64,000 nt of DNA from Paenibacillus albidus (GTDB lineage: Bacteria; Bacillota; Bacilli; Paenibacillales; Paenibacillaceae): the NCBI RefSeq assembly GCF_014644435.1, contig NZ_BMKR01000010.1, positions 124,001-188,000 on the forward strand, given 5' to 3'. The notes under the pieces were generated by a model. That model saw only the letters and a list, made by a program, of their open reading frames with translations, was not told where the DNA came from and searched no databases. The translations under genes were made by a program, and so were the position numbers. Numbering within the stretch: the first letter of the stretch is position 1; every line of letters starts with the position of its first letter. This document shows positions 36,484-45,403 of this stretch, piece by piece.

Positions 36484-36567
36484 ATGGAGGTTAAAGATGC
36501 ACTGACACTAATGTTCGTATTCGGCATGTTTATATTGGCACTCCTGAGCTATATCAAAAAGAAATAG
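36484..36567 (+). CDS. Holin-like type I toxin peptide (27 residues)
   Basis: Encodes MEVKDALTLMFVFG, a single membrane helix continuing through MFILALLSYI, and a KKK tail. This is the hallmark of the Firmicute holin-like toxin family (related to TxpA/Fst-type toxins), small membrane peptides that depolarise the cell when overproduced. The ribosome binding site AAAGGAGGTG is very strong but can pair with TCTCCT just before it (36469-36475), so translation is probably blocked in the full-length mRNA, as in other type I toxins. The mRNA would end at the hairpin at 36648-36678. An antisense RNA converges on its 3' part. Confidence 0.85.
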   Translation: MEVKDALTLMFVFGMFILALLSYIKKK

Positions 36568-36678
36568 ACCGCCCCGGCAAGGTAACGGTCTATTCCTGAC
36601 ACCAAAGACAAGCGCCCGACTGCTCTATCAGCAGTGGTTGTACAAGTGGAGCAGTGCTCATGGCACAGCTCCTTTTTT
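36555..36678 (-). ncRNA. Predicted antisense antitoxin RNA
   Basis: On the minus strand an extended -10 promoter TGTTATAAT (36693-36685) would start an RNA near 36678 that runs back across the toxin 3' UTR into the end of the toxin gene. It ends at a hairpin (TAGACCG / CGGTCTA) followed by TTTCTTTTTG near 36555. Predicted length is about 120 nt with about 100 nt of overlap with the toxin mRNA, as in txpA/RatA-like loci. Confidence 0.7.
36648..36678 (+). terminator. Terminator of the toxin mRNA
   Basis: GGAGC-GTGC / GCAC-GCTCC stem with loop TCATG, then TTTTTT. Confidence 0.8.
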
Positions 36679-36740
36679 ATGGATATTATAACATAAACCA
36701 ATTTATTACATATAGACATGCTGTGAAAAAAATAACGGCC

Positions 36741-37229
36741 GCCGCTCCGGGTGCCACATGAGAGGCAAAAATGCCTCTCTTTCTGCCCAAAGCCGCTCCG
36801 GCCGACCCATGAGAGGCAAAAATGCCTCTCTTTACGCCCGAAGCCGCGCTGGACGCCACATGAGAGGCAAAAATGCCTCTCTTTACGCCCAAAGCCGCGC
36901 CGGGCGCCACATGAGAGGCAAAAATGCCTCTCTCTCTGCCCAAAGCCGCGCCGGGCGACCCTTGAGAGGTAAAAATGCCTCTCTTTTCGCCCAAAGCCGC
37001 GCTGGGCGACCCTTGAGAGGCAAAAATGCCTCTCTTTACGCTCAAAGCCGCGCCGGGCGCCACATGAGAGGCAAAAATGCCTCTCTTTCCGCCCAAAGCC
37101 GCGCTGGGCGACCCTTGAGAGGCAAAAATGCCTCTCTTTCTGCCCAAAGCCGCGCCGGGCGCCACATGAGAGGCAAAAATGCCTCTCTTTCCGCCCAAAG
37201 CCGCGCTGGGCGCTCCATGAGAGGCAATA
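36741..37229. repeat. Tandem array of 51-bp units with palindromic cores
   Basis: Nine full units start at 36741, 36792, 36843, 36894, 36945, 36996, 37047, 37098 and 37149, plus a partial tenth at 37200. Each full unit is built as GCCGCGCYGGGCG, a variable 7-mer (CCACATG or ACCCTTG types), the hairpin GAGAGGCA-AAAA-TGCCTCTC, and a tail TTTNCGCCCAAA; unit 5 alone has one C-to-T change in the core. The hairpin reads the same on both strands. Units 7 and 9 are identical, and the pattern of units 6-9 suggests a 102-bp higher-order duplication. Because 51 is a multiple of three, both strands show long open frames (158 and 170 codons) without ribosome binding sites. Confidence 0.92.
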
Positions 37230-37319
37230 GATAAGGCCAGTTATTCTCTATAGTTAGCCACTGCCCCGTCCAAACACTGTTCAGGGTGTTGCTCCATTAC
37301 GCAGACTGCACCTTACCTC

Positions 37320-39200
37320 CTACACCATCGGCAGCGCATAATAATACGCCTGCTGACTCTCATCCTGCTGGTACATCACGACAAGCAGCGTGCTTCCACT
37401 TCCGCTGAACGGACGTTCCAGCGTAGCTGTTGCGGTTCCGCTTGTTAATTCAGCGTCAAATGCAACACCCGGCGCTTCTGTGTCTGCGGAGGGGAGGGTC
37501 TCCAGGACAGGTACCGGCGGCTGGTCGGCCCGCAGTCCGCTAATCGACTGCAGCACGGCTTCCAGCGGGAAGGGCAGGATTTCAAGAACGGTGTACTTTT
37601 GCAGCTCCCGCTCCGTAAGCTTGGCTTCCGCCAGCTTCGCGGAGATTCTGCCCGGATCAGCCGCCAGCTCCTTCAGGTAACGGGACCAATCCGTTTTATC
37701 CAGGGTGAAATCCCACCAGACTTTGCGCGGCTTGTATTTGTGGCCGAGGAAATAGTCCAGCTTCATCAGTCCCGTGATAACATCCATGGACTGTGTTCCA
37801 CGGTCCTTCAGGAAGGACTCCAGACGAATGAACAGATCCTCCAGCTGATGCCCGATCTTCTGCCAGCCCCGCTCTTCCCAGTAATCCCCGAACTCCTGAA
37901 AGAAGTCAAACGGCGAATCGAACACATGGCGGATCAAATATTTCACGGAATGATCCAGCCGGTGGCTATTCCAATATTTCTCCAGCACATCCTCCAGCCG
38001 CTTCAGGCGGACGATGTCGGAGAACGGCATGACATGGCTGCTCAGAATTTCGTAAGGCGCATGCTCCATGTACGTATATTCATATTTCGCCGCCTGGGCA
38101 CGCAGGCCGGTACCGCGCAGCATTTTGAGAAATCCAAGCTGGAGCTCTTCGGGTTCCATGGCGAATACGTCATTGAAGGTCTTGCGGAAGGTAGCGTAAT
38201 CCTCCTGCGGCAATCCGGCAATCAAATCCAGATGCTGGTCAATATTGCCGCTCTCCTTGATCTTCATGACGGTGCGCGACAGCTTGGTGAAGTTCTGGCG
38301 GCGTTTGACCAGCTCATTCGTCTCATCATTGGTGGACTGCACCCCGATCTCGAACCGGAAGATACCCGGTGGGGCATTTTTCGAGAGGAAATCAAGCACC
38401 TCCGGCCGCATAATATCGGCGGTAATCTCGAACTGGAACACACACCCGCGGTGGTTGTCGATCAGGAACTGGAACATTTCCATCGCATAATTGCGGTTGA
38501 TATTAAAAGTCCGGTCGAGAAACTTAATGATCTTCGCACCATTGTCGATCAGGTACAGCAAATCGGACTTCACTCGCTCAATGTCATAGTAGCGCACCCC
38601 CACCTCTATGCTGGAGAGGCAGAATTGGCAGTTGAACGGACAACCCCGGCTGGTCTCAAAATACACAATCCGTTTGCCCAGATCCGGCAAATCCTCGGCG
38701 AAACGGTGCGGGGTCGGCAGGGTGTTGAGATCGGTTTTGGGACGCGGCGGATTGACGATCAGTTCCTCGCCTTTGCGGTAGGCGGCGCCATAGACAAAAT
38801 GAAACTTGCGGTCATCGCGCAGCTCCTGCAGCAAATGGTGAAAGGTCTCTTCCCCGTCCCCGTTGACTACAAAATCGATGCCGGGCTCGCGCTTCATCCA
38901 ATACAGCGGCTCGTAGGACACTTCCGGTCCTCCCAGCACGATGGATACTTCGGGCATAACTTTTTTGAGGATGCCGATCACTTTGATCGTCTCCTCGATA
39001 TTCCAGATATAACAGGAGAAGCCGATCACATCCGGCCGCTTCTGGAACAGGTCGGACACGATGTTCATCACGGGGTCTTTGATGGTGTACTCCGCCAGCT
39101 GGATATCCCCGAATTCATGCTCGCTGTAAGCTTTCAGCAGACGGATGGCAAGCGAGGTGTGGATATATTTGGCGTTCAACGTTGCTAGGATGATTCTCAT
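37320..39200 (-). CDS. B12-binding domain radical SAM protein (DUF4080)
   Basis: 626 residues. N-terminal cobalamin-binding Rossmann domain (about 1-140: RIILATLNAKYIHTSLAIRL, VLGGPEVSYEP), radical SAM domain with FETSRGCPFNCQFCLSSIEVG (CxxxCxxC), and a C-terminal DUF4080-type region (YKPRKVWWDFTLDKTDWSRY). The last 80 residues are a low-complexity Ala/Pro/Thr extension. Anaerobic-type methyl or rearrangement chemistry is likely; the substrate of this widespread Bacillota family is unknown. It lies 15 nt before recQ's stop on the same strand and is probably cotranscribed with recQ. Confidence 0.88.
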   Translation of the reverse strand: MRIILATLNAKYIHTSLAIRLLKAYSEHEFGDIQLAEYTIKDPVMNIVSDLFQKRPDVIGFSCYIWNIEETIKVIGILKKVMPEVSIVLGGPEVSYEPLYWMKREPGIDFVVNGDGEETFHHLLQELRDDRKFHFVYGAAYRKGEELIVNPPRPKTDLNTLPTPHRFAEDLPDLGKRIVYFETSRGCPFNCQFCLSSIEVGVRYYDIERVKSDLLYLIDNGAKIIKFLDRTFNINRNYAMEMFQFLIDNHRGCVFQFEITADIMRPEVLDFLSKNAPPGIFRFEIGVQSTNDETNELVKRRQNFTKLSRTVMKIKESGNIDQHLDLIAGLPQEDYATFRKTFNDVFAMEPEELQLGFLKMLRGTGLRAQAAKYEYTYMEHAPYEILSSHVMPFSDIVRLKRLEDVLEKYWNSHRLDHSVKYLIRHVFDSPFDFFQEFGDYWEERGWQKIGHQLEDLFIRLESFLKDRGTQSMDVITGLMKLDYFLGHKYKPRKVWWDFTLDKTDWSRYLKELAADPGRISAKLAEAKLTERELQKYTVLEILPFPLEAVLQSISGLRADQPPVPVLETLPSADTEAPGVAFDAELTSGTATATLERPFSGSGSTLLVVMYQQDESQQAYYYALPMV

Positions 39201-39215
39201 GCTTCACGACCTTCT

Positions 39216-41048
39216 TTACATTTCATTTTGAAAAAACTCCAGGAATTCCTTCCCGTACTTCCGGTATTTCACTTCACCGACACCCTTCACTCTCAGCATC
39301 TCCGCTTCCGTCTGCGGACAAACCACACTCATCTCGCGCAAAGTCGCATCATTAAAAATAATGTAGGATGGCACATGCTCCCGCCCGGCCAGCTCGCGGC
39401 GGATCAACCGAAGCTGCTCAAAGACCGTCTCGTTGACGGCCGACGGCCCCAAATCACGGGTCCGGCTGCGGTCACGCGAACCGGAGCTGCCCGAACGTGT
39501 TGGCCGGGCGACCCGTTGCAGGACCTCCCGCTGGCCGCGCAGCACTTCAGCAGCTTGAAGCTGCAGCCTCACTACCGGATATTGGCCCTCCGAAAGAGCC
39601 AAATACCCCTCCGAGATCAGCACATTGATAATCTCGGTAATCTCCTTCTCGGTCTTCCCCGCCATCGCACCATGCGTCGGCAGCTTGTCGAAGCCGTATT
39701 GCAGCACTTTCTGGTTGCGCGAACCTTTGAGCACGGAGGCTACCAACGCTACACCATAACGCTCACGCATACGGTGAATGCAGGAGAAGATCTTCTGGGC
39801 ATCCACCGTCATATCCACCAGTTCCCGCTCATCGGTGCAGGAGCTGCAGATGCCGCAGGGCTTGTCCGCGTGGACTTCGCCGAAATAATCCAGCTGCGCA
39901 CTCCGCAGGCAGCGGGTGGTGTAGCAATAATCGATCATCTGCTGCAGCTTGCGGTATTCATTATGTTTGCGGTCCCCGTCCTGCGGGTTCTGCTCAATGA
40001 GGAACTTCTGCGTCATAATATCCTGAGCGCTAAAGAGCAGGATACATTCACTCAGCTCCCCGTCACGCCCGGCACGGCCAGCCTCCTGGACGTAAGCTTC
40101 CATATTCTTCGGCATGTTGTAGTGGATGACGTACCGGACATTGGACTTGTCGATCCCCATGCCAAAAGCGTTGGTCGCCACCATCACCCGAATATCATCA
40201 TAAAGAAACTTCTCTTGGGATTCGGCCCGTTCCTGGTCATTCATTCCGGCATGGTAGCGGCCTGCGGCGATTCCCGAAGCCTGCAAACGCTGGTAAAGAT
40301 CATCTACCTCTTTGCGTGTGGCGGCATATACAATGCCCGGCTGATGGGAATGCGCAGCGGCATAATCCATCAGGAATTCCTTCTTGTTCTCCCCGCGCAG
40401 CACGGACATCGCCAGATTGTCCCGGCCAAGTCCGGTCATGAAAACACCCGGCTGATGCAGCCGCAGCAGCCGGACCATATCTTCCATGACCTCCGGTGTC
40501 GCCGTCGCTGTAAAGGCCGCAAGAATCGGCCGTTCCGGCAACCCCTCCACAAACGGCGAGACCGCCAGATAGCTAGTGCGGAAATCATGGCCCCATTGCG
40601 AGACACAGTGGGCTTCATCCACCGCTACGCAGGAGATGGATAATTCCGCCATCTCCATGCGGAACCAGTCCAGCTCCAGACGCTCCGGTGCCACATAGAG
40701 CAGCTTCAGCTCGCCCCGGCGCGCCGCCCGGATCCGTTCATTGACTTCTTTGCCGCTCAGCGTGCTGTTGATATAGGCTGCGGGAATACCGGCAGTGGTC
40801 AGCGCATCCACCTGATCCTTCATCAGTGAGATCAGCGGGGAGATGACCAGCGTCAACCCCGGCAGCAACAGTGCCGGAACCTGATAGCAGATCGACTTTC
40901 CGCCTCCGGTAGGCATAATGCCCAGCGTATCGCGCCCTTCGAGCAAATTCCCGACAATCTTTTTCTGGCCTTCCCGGAAATCGGGATAGCCGTAATATTT
41001 TTGCAGTTCAGACTGCGCCTGTTCCATGGTAGGTGCTTGCATCTTCAT
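39216..41048 (-). CDS. recQ: ATP-dependent DNA helicase RecQ
   Basis: About 610 residues. Helicase motifs: I (MPTGGGKSICYQ), II (VAVDEAHCVSQWGHDFR, DEAH), V/VI (VMVATNAFGMGIDKSNVRYVIH; QEAGRAGRDGE). RQC domain with zinc cysteines (CLRSAQLDYFGEV, CGICSSC) and a C-terminal HRDC domain (EQLRLIRRELAGREHVPSYI). Unwinds DNA 3' to 5' in recombination and repair. AAGGAG lies 2 nt before an ATG at 41057 and 11 nt before the ATG at 41048; the latter is preferred. Confidence 0.95.
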   Translation of the reverse strand: MKMQAPTMEQAQSELQKYYGYPDFREGQKKIVGNLLEGRDTLGIMPTGGGKSICYQVPALLLPGLTLVISPLISLMKDQVDALTTAGIPAAYINSTLSGKEVNERIRAARRGELKLLYVAPERLELDWFRMEMAELSISCVAVDEAHCVSQWGHDFRTSYLAVSPFVEGLPERPILAAFTATATPEVMEDMVRLLRLHQPGVFMTGLGRDNLAMSVLRGENKKEFLMDYAAAHSHQPGIVYAATRKEVDDLYQRLQASGIAAGRYHAGMNDQERAESQEKFLYDDIRVMVATNAFGMGIDKSNVRYVIHYNMPKNMEAYVQEAGRAGRDGELSECILLFSAQDIMTQKFLIEQNPQDGDRKHNEYRKLQQMIDYCYTTRCLRSAQLDYFGEVHADKPCGICSSCTDERELVDMTVDAQKIFSCIHRMRERYGVALVASVLKGSRNQKVLQYGFDKLPTHGAMAGKTEKEITEIINVLISEGYLALSEGQYPVVRLQLQAAEVLRGQREVLQRVARPTRSGSSGSRDRSRTRDLGPSAVNETVFEQLRLIRRELAGREHVPSYIIFNDATLREMSVVCPQTEAEMLRVKGVGEVKYRKYGKEFLEFFQNEM

Positions 41049-41208
41049 CTCTATCATAACTCCTTAGGCATTTCCTATCTTTAGTTTACCGGGCAATGAA
41101 GCAATGAGCAACCATCCGGACGATTCTCTCTTTTGAAAAAACCACATAAAAGACCTTGGTTTAAGCCAAACTTCATATAGGATAGATTCCTCATCAGGAG
41201 GTGGGCCC

Positions 41209-42858
41209 GTGGAGAATTGGAAACGGAAATATACGTCTTTCAAAGAGAAGCAACACTCCAAGACACCGGGAGCCCGGCCGGAACAGAAGCTGGGCTCCCT
41301 GCTGGAGCCCAATCTGCAATCCATCCTGCAGGTACTCGGCGAAGACGGGGATCTGATCATCCGCCGGTTCCGGATGTATGGGCTATATGACGCGGCCATT
41401 ATCTTTTTCTCATCCATGGCGGACCTGAGTCAGATCCATGAACATCTGCTGAAGCCGCTGATGAATCCGCCCGCCGATCCTTCCTCCGTTCCGGCCGATT
41501 CCCGGGACTTGCCCGACTTTATCTGGAACCTGACGATTCATGTGGCCCAGGGCGACCGGACATCCGACCTGAGCTCATTGCCGGACTCGCTCGTCGCAGG
41601 TAATGTGGTGCTGCTTGTGAACAGCATGGAGCAGGCCCTTTATTTCAATCTGCGTAAAATTGAGCAGCGCAGCATGGAGCAGCCGCAGACGGAACAGATT
41701 CTGCGGGGCTCACGGGAAGGGTTCATCGAGAATCTGGAATCCAATCTTTCGCTCCTGCGTTACCGGCTGCAGACGCCGGATTTCCGCGTGCAGACCTGCC
41801 CTCTCGGGGCGAGAACCCATTCACAGGTGGCAGTCTGCTATATCGACGGGATTGCCAATCCCGCACTAGTGGAAGAGGTCATGCGAAGGTTATCCATGAT
41901 CCATACCGACAGTATTATTGATGCCGGATATATAGAACAATTTATTGAAGATCAGCCCTTGTCCCCCTTCCCGCAGGTTCAGCCCACCGAACGCCCGGAC
42001 CGATCCACTGCGGCCCTGCTGGAAGGCAGGGTGATTATTCTAGTGGACGGCTCTCCTTTTTCACTGATTGTACCGGCACTCTTCAATCAGTTCCTGCAGA
42101 CCATGGATGATTATACCGAAAGGTTTATTGTCGGCTCGCTCATCCGTTTTGTCCGCCTGATCGCCTTGATATTCTCCTTGTTTTTCCCCGCTCTGTATGT
42201 ATCCATTATTTCGTTTAATCCGGAGCTGATGCCTACGGAATTTGCGGTAGCCATCTCGGGGGGAAGAGCCGGCGTTCCCTTTCCGGCTGTGCTGGAGGTG
42301 CTGGTCATGGAGGTCTCCATGGAAGTGCTGCGCGAGGCCACTATCCGGCTGCCCCAGATGATCGGAGGCGCCCTCTCCATTGTAGGGGTTCTGGTCGTTG
42401 GACAAGCTGCTGTAGCCGCAGGCCTCGCCAGCCCCACCACGGTGGTAATCGTCGCTTTGACGACCATCGGCTCGTTCGCCACACCGGCCTACAACGCTGC
42501 AATCGCTCTTAGAATGCTGCGTTTCCCCTTGATCCTCATGGCCGGTCTGTTCGGCCTTTACGGGGTGATGATCGGCACAATTGCCGTTATCAACCATCTG
42601 CTTGTTCTGGAATCCTTTGGTGTTCCCTATATGACCCCTTACGTTCCCGCTCTATGGCGGGATATGAAGGATTCACTGGTCCGGGCACCCTTATGGTGGA
42701 TTAAACGGCGCCCCAGCTTCCTGCATGCTCCGGATCCGGACCGGCTCTCCCGTTCGATGCCCAAGGAGTATGCCGCACAGATTTTTACAGAGGAAGGTGA
42801 ACCCTATGAACAACAACCGGCCCATCACGACCCTTCAGGTCACAGCGGTAATCACTAG
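41209..42858 (+). CDS. gerKA: Spore germination receptor subunit A (GerA family)
   Basis: 549 residues, starting at GTG with AGGAGGTG 5 nt upstream. A hydrophilic N-terminal half (about 1-260, with EPNLQSILQVLGEDGDLIIRR), then four to five membrane segments with the family motif FPAVLEVLVMEVSMEVLREA. Part of the inner-membrane nutrient germinant receptor of spores. First of three coupled receptor genes; its 3' end overlaps the B subunit gene by 53 nt. The K assignment (rather than GerA/B) is nominal. Confidence 0.92.
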   Translation: MENWKRKYTSFKEKQHSKTPGARPEQKLGSLLEPNLQSILQVLGEDGDLIIRRFRMYGLYDAAIIFFSSMADLSQIHEHLLKPLMNPPADPSSVPADSRDLPDFIWNLTIHVAQGDRTSDLSSLPDSLVAGNVVLLVNSMEQALYFNLRKIEQRSMEQPQTEQILRGSREGFIENLESNLSLLRYRLQTPDFRVQTCPLGARTHSQVAVCYIDGIANPALVEEVMRRLSMIHTDSIIDAGYIEQFIEDQPLSPFPQVQPTERPDRSTAALLEGRVIILVDGSPFSLIVPALFNQFLQTMDDYTERFIVGSLIRFVRLIALIFSLFFPALYVSIISFNPELMPTEFAVAISGGRAGVPFPAVLEVLVMEVSMEVLREATIRLPQMIGGALSIVGVLVVGQAAVAAGLASPTTVVIVALTTIGSFATPAYNAAIALRMLRFPLILMAGLFGLYGVMIGTIAVINHLLVLESFGVPYMTPYVPALWRDMKDSLVRAPLWWIKRRPSFLHAPDPDRLSRSMPKEYAAQIFTEEGEPYEQQPAHHDPSGHSGNH

Positions 42859-43906
42859 CACAATTATTGGCGTAGGCATACTAAGCTTTCCAAGATACAT
42901 GGCGGATGCCGCAGGCAGCGGCGCTCCTTTGGTGACGGCAGCCGGCCTTCCCGTTGCTTTTGCGGGTCTTTGGTTCACAGCCGCCGTCTGCCGCAGATTT
43001 CCGCAAGAGACCCTGTTTGTTTTCAGCCGCCGTCTGCTGGGAAGAGGTTTTGCCGATATCTTGAGCTTTTGTATCTTTCTTTTTTTTGCATTCTCTACCG
43101 GGCTGACCATGCGCCAGTTCGGTGAAGTCTGCGTTACGGTTATTTTCAAAAAAACTCCGGTTGAAGCCGTCATTCTGATGATGCTGCTGCTTGCGGCTTT
43201 AAGCGTGCGGAGAAACGTAATCAAATTCACCTATATTCATATTTTTTATGCCCCCTTCATCTTGTCCTCTATCTTCATTATTGTGCTGGTTGCGTTAAAA
43301 GACATCGACGGATTAAACTTGCTGCCGCTGACCGGCAACCACACCACGGCGGCCAGCTTCTTCAGAGGAATGGTGACTTCCTCTACCCTGTACCAGGGAA
43401 CGATTGTGCTTGCTCTGCTGGTTCCACTGATGAAGAATCCCCGGAAGGTGCTTAAGGCCGGCACCGCAGCCCTGCTCATTGTCGGAATCGTCTATATCCT
43501 GATTGTATTGATTACTGTAGGGATGTTCGGCGCCTATGAAACCCGGTTGCTCCTGTATCCTACCCTGGAGACGGCCAGGTCCATCTCGATCGGAGAGGGA
43601 GTACTGGAACGTTTTGATGCCATCTTCATCATTGTTTGGGTCATTTCCATTTTCACCACGATTTTCACCAACTATTATTTGGCTGCTTATGCACTGCGCG
43701 AGGCGACCCGTTTCCGTGATCAGCGCCTTCTGGCCAGTTTTCTGCTGCCTTTCATTTTCACCGCTTCACTGCTGCCCAAAAATGTGTTCCAGTCCTATTG
43801 TTTGGCATCAGTCACCGCGATTGTCGGGCTTATTCTTCTGACACTGTATCCATTGCTGCTGTGGCTAACCGCTATCCTCCGCAATCAGGGAGGCGCATCC
43901 TCATGA
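42806..43906 (+). CDS. gerKB: Spore germination receptor subunit B (GerB/spore permease)
   Basis: 366 residues starting MNNNRPITTLQ with GAGGAAGGTG upstream. About ten membrane segments in the amino-acid-permease (APC-like) fold, opening TAVITSTIIGVGILSFPRYM. It is thought to bind the germinant. Overlaps the A-subunit gene and its stop overlaps the C-subunit start (ATGA). Confidence 0.92.
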   Translation: MNNNRPITTLQVTAVITSTIIGVGILSFPRYMADAAGSGAPLVTAAGLPVAFAGLWFTAAVCRRFPQETLFVFSRRLLGRGFADILSFCIFLFFAFSTGLTMRQFGEVCVTVIFKKTPVEAVILMMLLLAALSVRRNVIKFTYIHIFYAPFILSSIFIIVLVALKDIDGLNLLPLTGNHTTAASFFRGMVTSSTLYQGTIVLALLVPLMKNPRKVLKAGTAALLIVGIVYILIVLITVGMFGAYETRLLLYPTLETARSISIGEGVLERFDAIFIIVWVISIFTTIFTNYYLAAYALREATRFRDQRLLASFLLPFIFTASLLPKNVFQSYCLASVTAIVGLILLTLYPLLLWLTAILRNQGGASS

Positions 43907-45126
43907 TCTTCCGATTCCGCAGACAGCTCTCTCTATGGCTGGCCTTGTCCATGCTCTCCATCGTTCTGACCGGCTGCTGGGATCAGCTGGAGATTGAAGA
44001 CCGGGCACTGGTACTCGGTCTGGCAATTGATCAGGCGCCTGAAGACAGCCAGCCTAAGAGTGATCAAGTGACCCATATTAAGGATAACCTTAACCTTCCA
44101 ATGATTCGTGTGACTGCCCAGATTGCCGTTCCCGGCAGAGTGCCGCTCGGACCCAGCAACGGGGAAAGCGGAGGCTCGGGCGGCAGCCAAAACCCGGTCT
44201 GGGTCGTACAGGTATACGGCTACACTCTGGACGACGCCATGAACAACCTGGAGCAGCAAATCTCCGATCCCAGATACCTGATTCACCTGCGGGTCCTTAT
44301 TATCAGCGAAGAGATTGCCCGCACCAATCTGGGAGACCTGAATGATTATCTGCGCCGCAACCCGGAGGTCAGACGCCGGACCTGGATGCTTGTCTCCGAA
44401 GGAGAGGCCTCTCAGTTCATGGATGTTAACCCTCCACTGCAGCGCGTTCCTACGTTGTACATTCTTTCCATGATGGAGAAAGCCGTAGAATCCGGTAAAT
44501 TCCCGGCCGATTATATTGGTGTCTTCTGGTCATCAGAATCCAAGTGGGGCGAAAACGGGTTTCTCCCCTATATTTCGAGACGCAACAAGGAGAACATCCT
44601 GATTAAAGGGCTGGCTTACTTCAGTGACGGCAAAATGGTCGGAGCGACGGTTCCCATTGAAATTGGCGCATTCATGGCCATGAGGGGCATTGATCCGGGG
44701 GGCTACTCCATTCTGTTCAAATCCGAGACGTATGGGCCCGTCATGATCATGGTCAATAAACGCTTTTCCAGAATCAAGGTCCACATCGTAGACGGCAAAC
44801 CCCAAATCACTTATCATATCGCGCTGGATACGGGTCTGGACGAACATGTCAATACTAATGTATCCGTGAATTCTACGCAGAAGCTCGAAGACCTGGAAGG
44901 TGAGTTTCGTAAAGGGGCGCTGAAGATTTTTCAAAGTGTTATCGATAAGACCCGGCAAAAGCAATCAGATATCTTTGGGTTAGGTGAGCATGTCCGTGCG
45001 CATGCCCCGGCGTTCTGGAACAGCAGGATTCACAGCAAAAGCGACTGGGAGCAGTTATACAGCAGCTTGACCATCCATTTGGATGTGGACGTAGCCATCC
45101 GCAGAGTCGGGCTCAAGGAAAGGTAA
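43903..45126 (+). CDS. gerKC: Spore germination receptor subunit C (Ger(x)C lipoprotein)
   Basis: 407 residues starting MIFRFRRQLS; lipobox LTGC near residue 25, followed by the family signature WDQLEIEDRALVLGLAIDQA. The rest is the soluble outer-leaflet domain. An insertion of Gly/Ser (GESGGSGGSQ) lies near residue 90. Coupled by ATGA to the B subunit. Confidence 0.93.
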   Translation: MIFRFRRQLSLWLALSMLSIVLTGCWDQLEIEDRALVLGLAIDQAPEDSQPKSDQVTHIKDNLNLPMIRVTAQIAVPGRVPLGPSNGESGGSGGSQNPVWVVQVYGYTLDDAMNNLEQQISDPRYLIHLRVLIISEEIARTNLGDLNDYLRRNPEVRRRTWMLVSEGEASQFMDVNPPLQRVPTLYILSMMEKAVESGKFPADYIGVFWSSESKWGENGFLPYISRRNKENILIKGLAYFSDGKMVGATVPIEIGAFMAMRGIDPGGYSILFKSETYGPVMIMVNKRFSRIKVHIVDGKPQITYHIALDTGLDEHVNTNVSVNSTQKLEDLEGEFRKGALKIFQSVIDKTRQKQSDIFGLGEHVRAHAPAFWNSRIHSKSDWEQLYSSLTIHLDVDVAIRRVGLKER

Positions 45127-45137
45127 GGGGGGGCTCC

Positions 45138-45323
45138 ATGTTTCGTGAATTAAGCTTTTTAGCTTTGTCCCTGCTGCTTTCCGGCGGGCTGCTGCTTACC
45201 GTGGACAGCAAAATTTATGCTGTCAGCCACATGGCCAGAGAGAAGAAATATGCCCGGATTCTGGGCTGGACCCAGCTGCTTCTGCTGCTGCTCATCCTGA
45301 TCTTTCTGATCTTGTTCTATTAA
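45138..45323 (+). CDS. Small two-helix membrane protein of the germination operon
   Basis: 61 residues with AAGGGGGG upstream, 11 nt after gerKC. Two membrane helices (about 5-22 and 44-60) around a basic loop (HMAREKKYARILGW). Small proteins of this type often follow Ger receptor operons in clostridia and Paenibacillus (the CLC_0170 group). It may be a fourth receptor component comparable in position to GerD/GerQ-like accessory subunits, but this is inference. Confidence 0.75.
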   Translation: MFRELSFLALSLLLSGGLLLTVDSKIYAVSHMAREKKYARILGWTQLLLLLLILIFLILFY

Positions 45324-45403
45324 TGACCTTCTTGGTTGATAGTATTTCTCTACTACCCGTGTTATATTGAGGAGTACAATATTAGAGGACGGAGAATGCA
45401 CTC

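Noticed and set aside
36686..37198. 170-codon and 158-codon open frames across the hairpin array
   Set aside because: They follow from a stop-free repeat whose length is a multiple of three; no ribosome binding site on either strand, so not listed as genes.
36741..37229. Possible CRISPR array
   Set aside because: Units are directly abutting 51-mers with no unique spacers, and no cas genes are present.
42806..42858. Frameshift between gerKA and gerKB
   Set aside because: The 53-nt overlap has a proper ribosome binding site and is usual for Ger operons.
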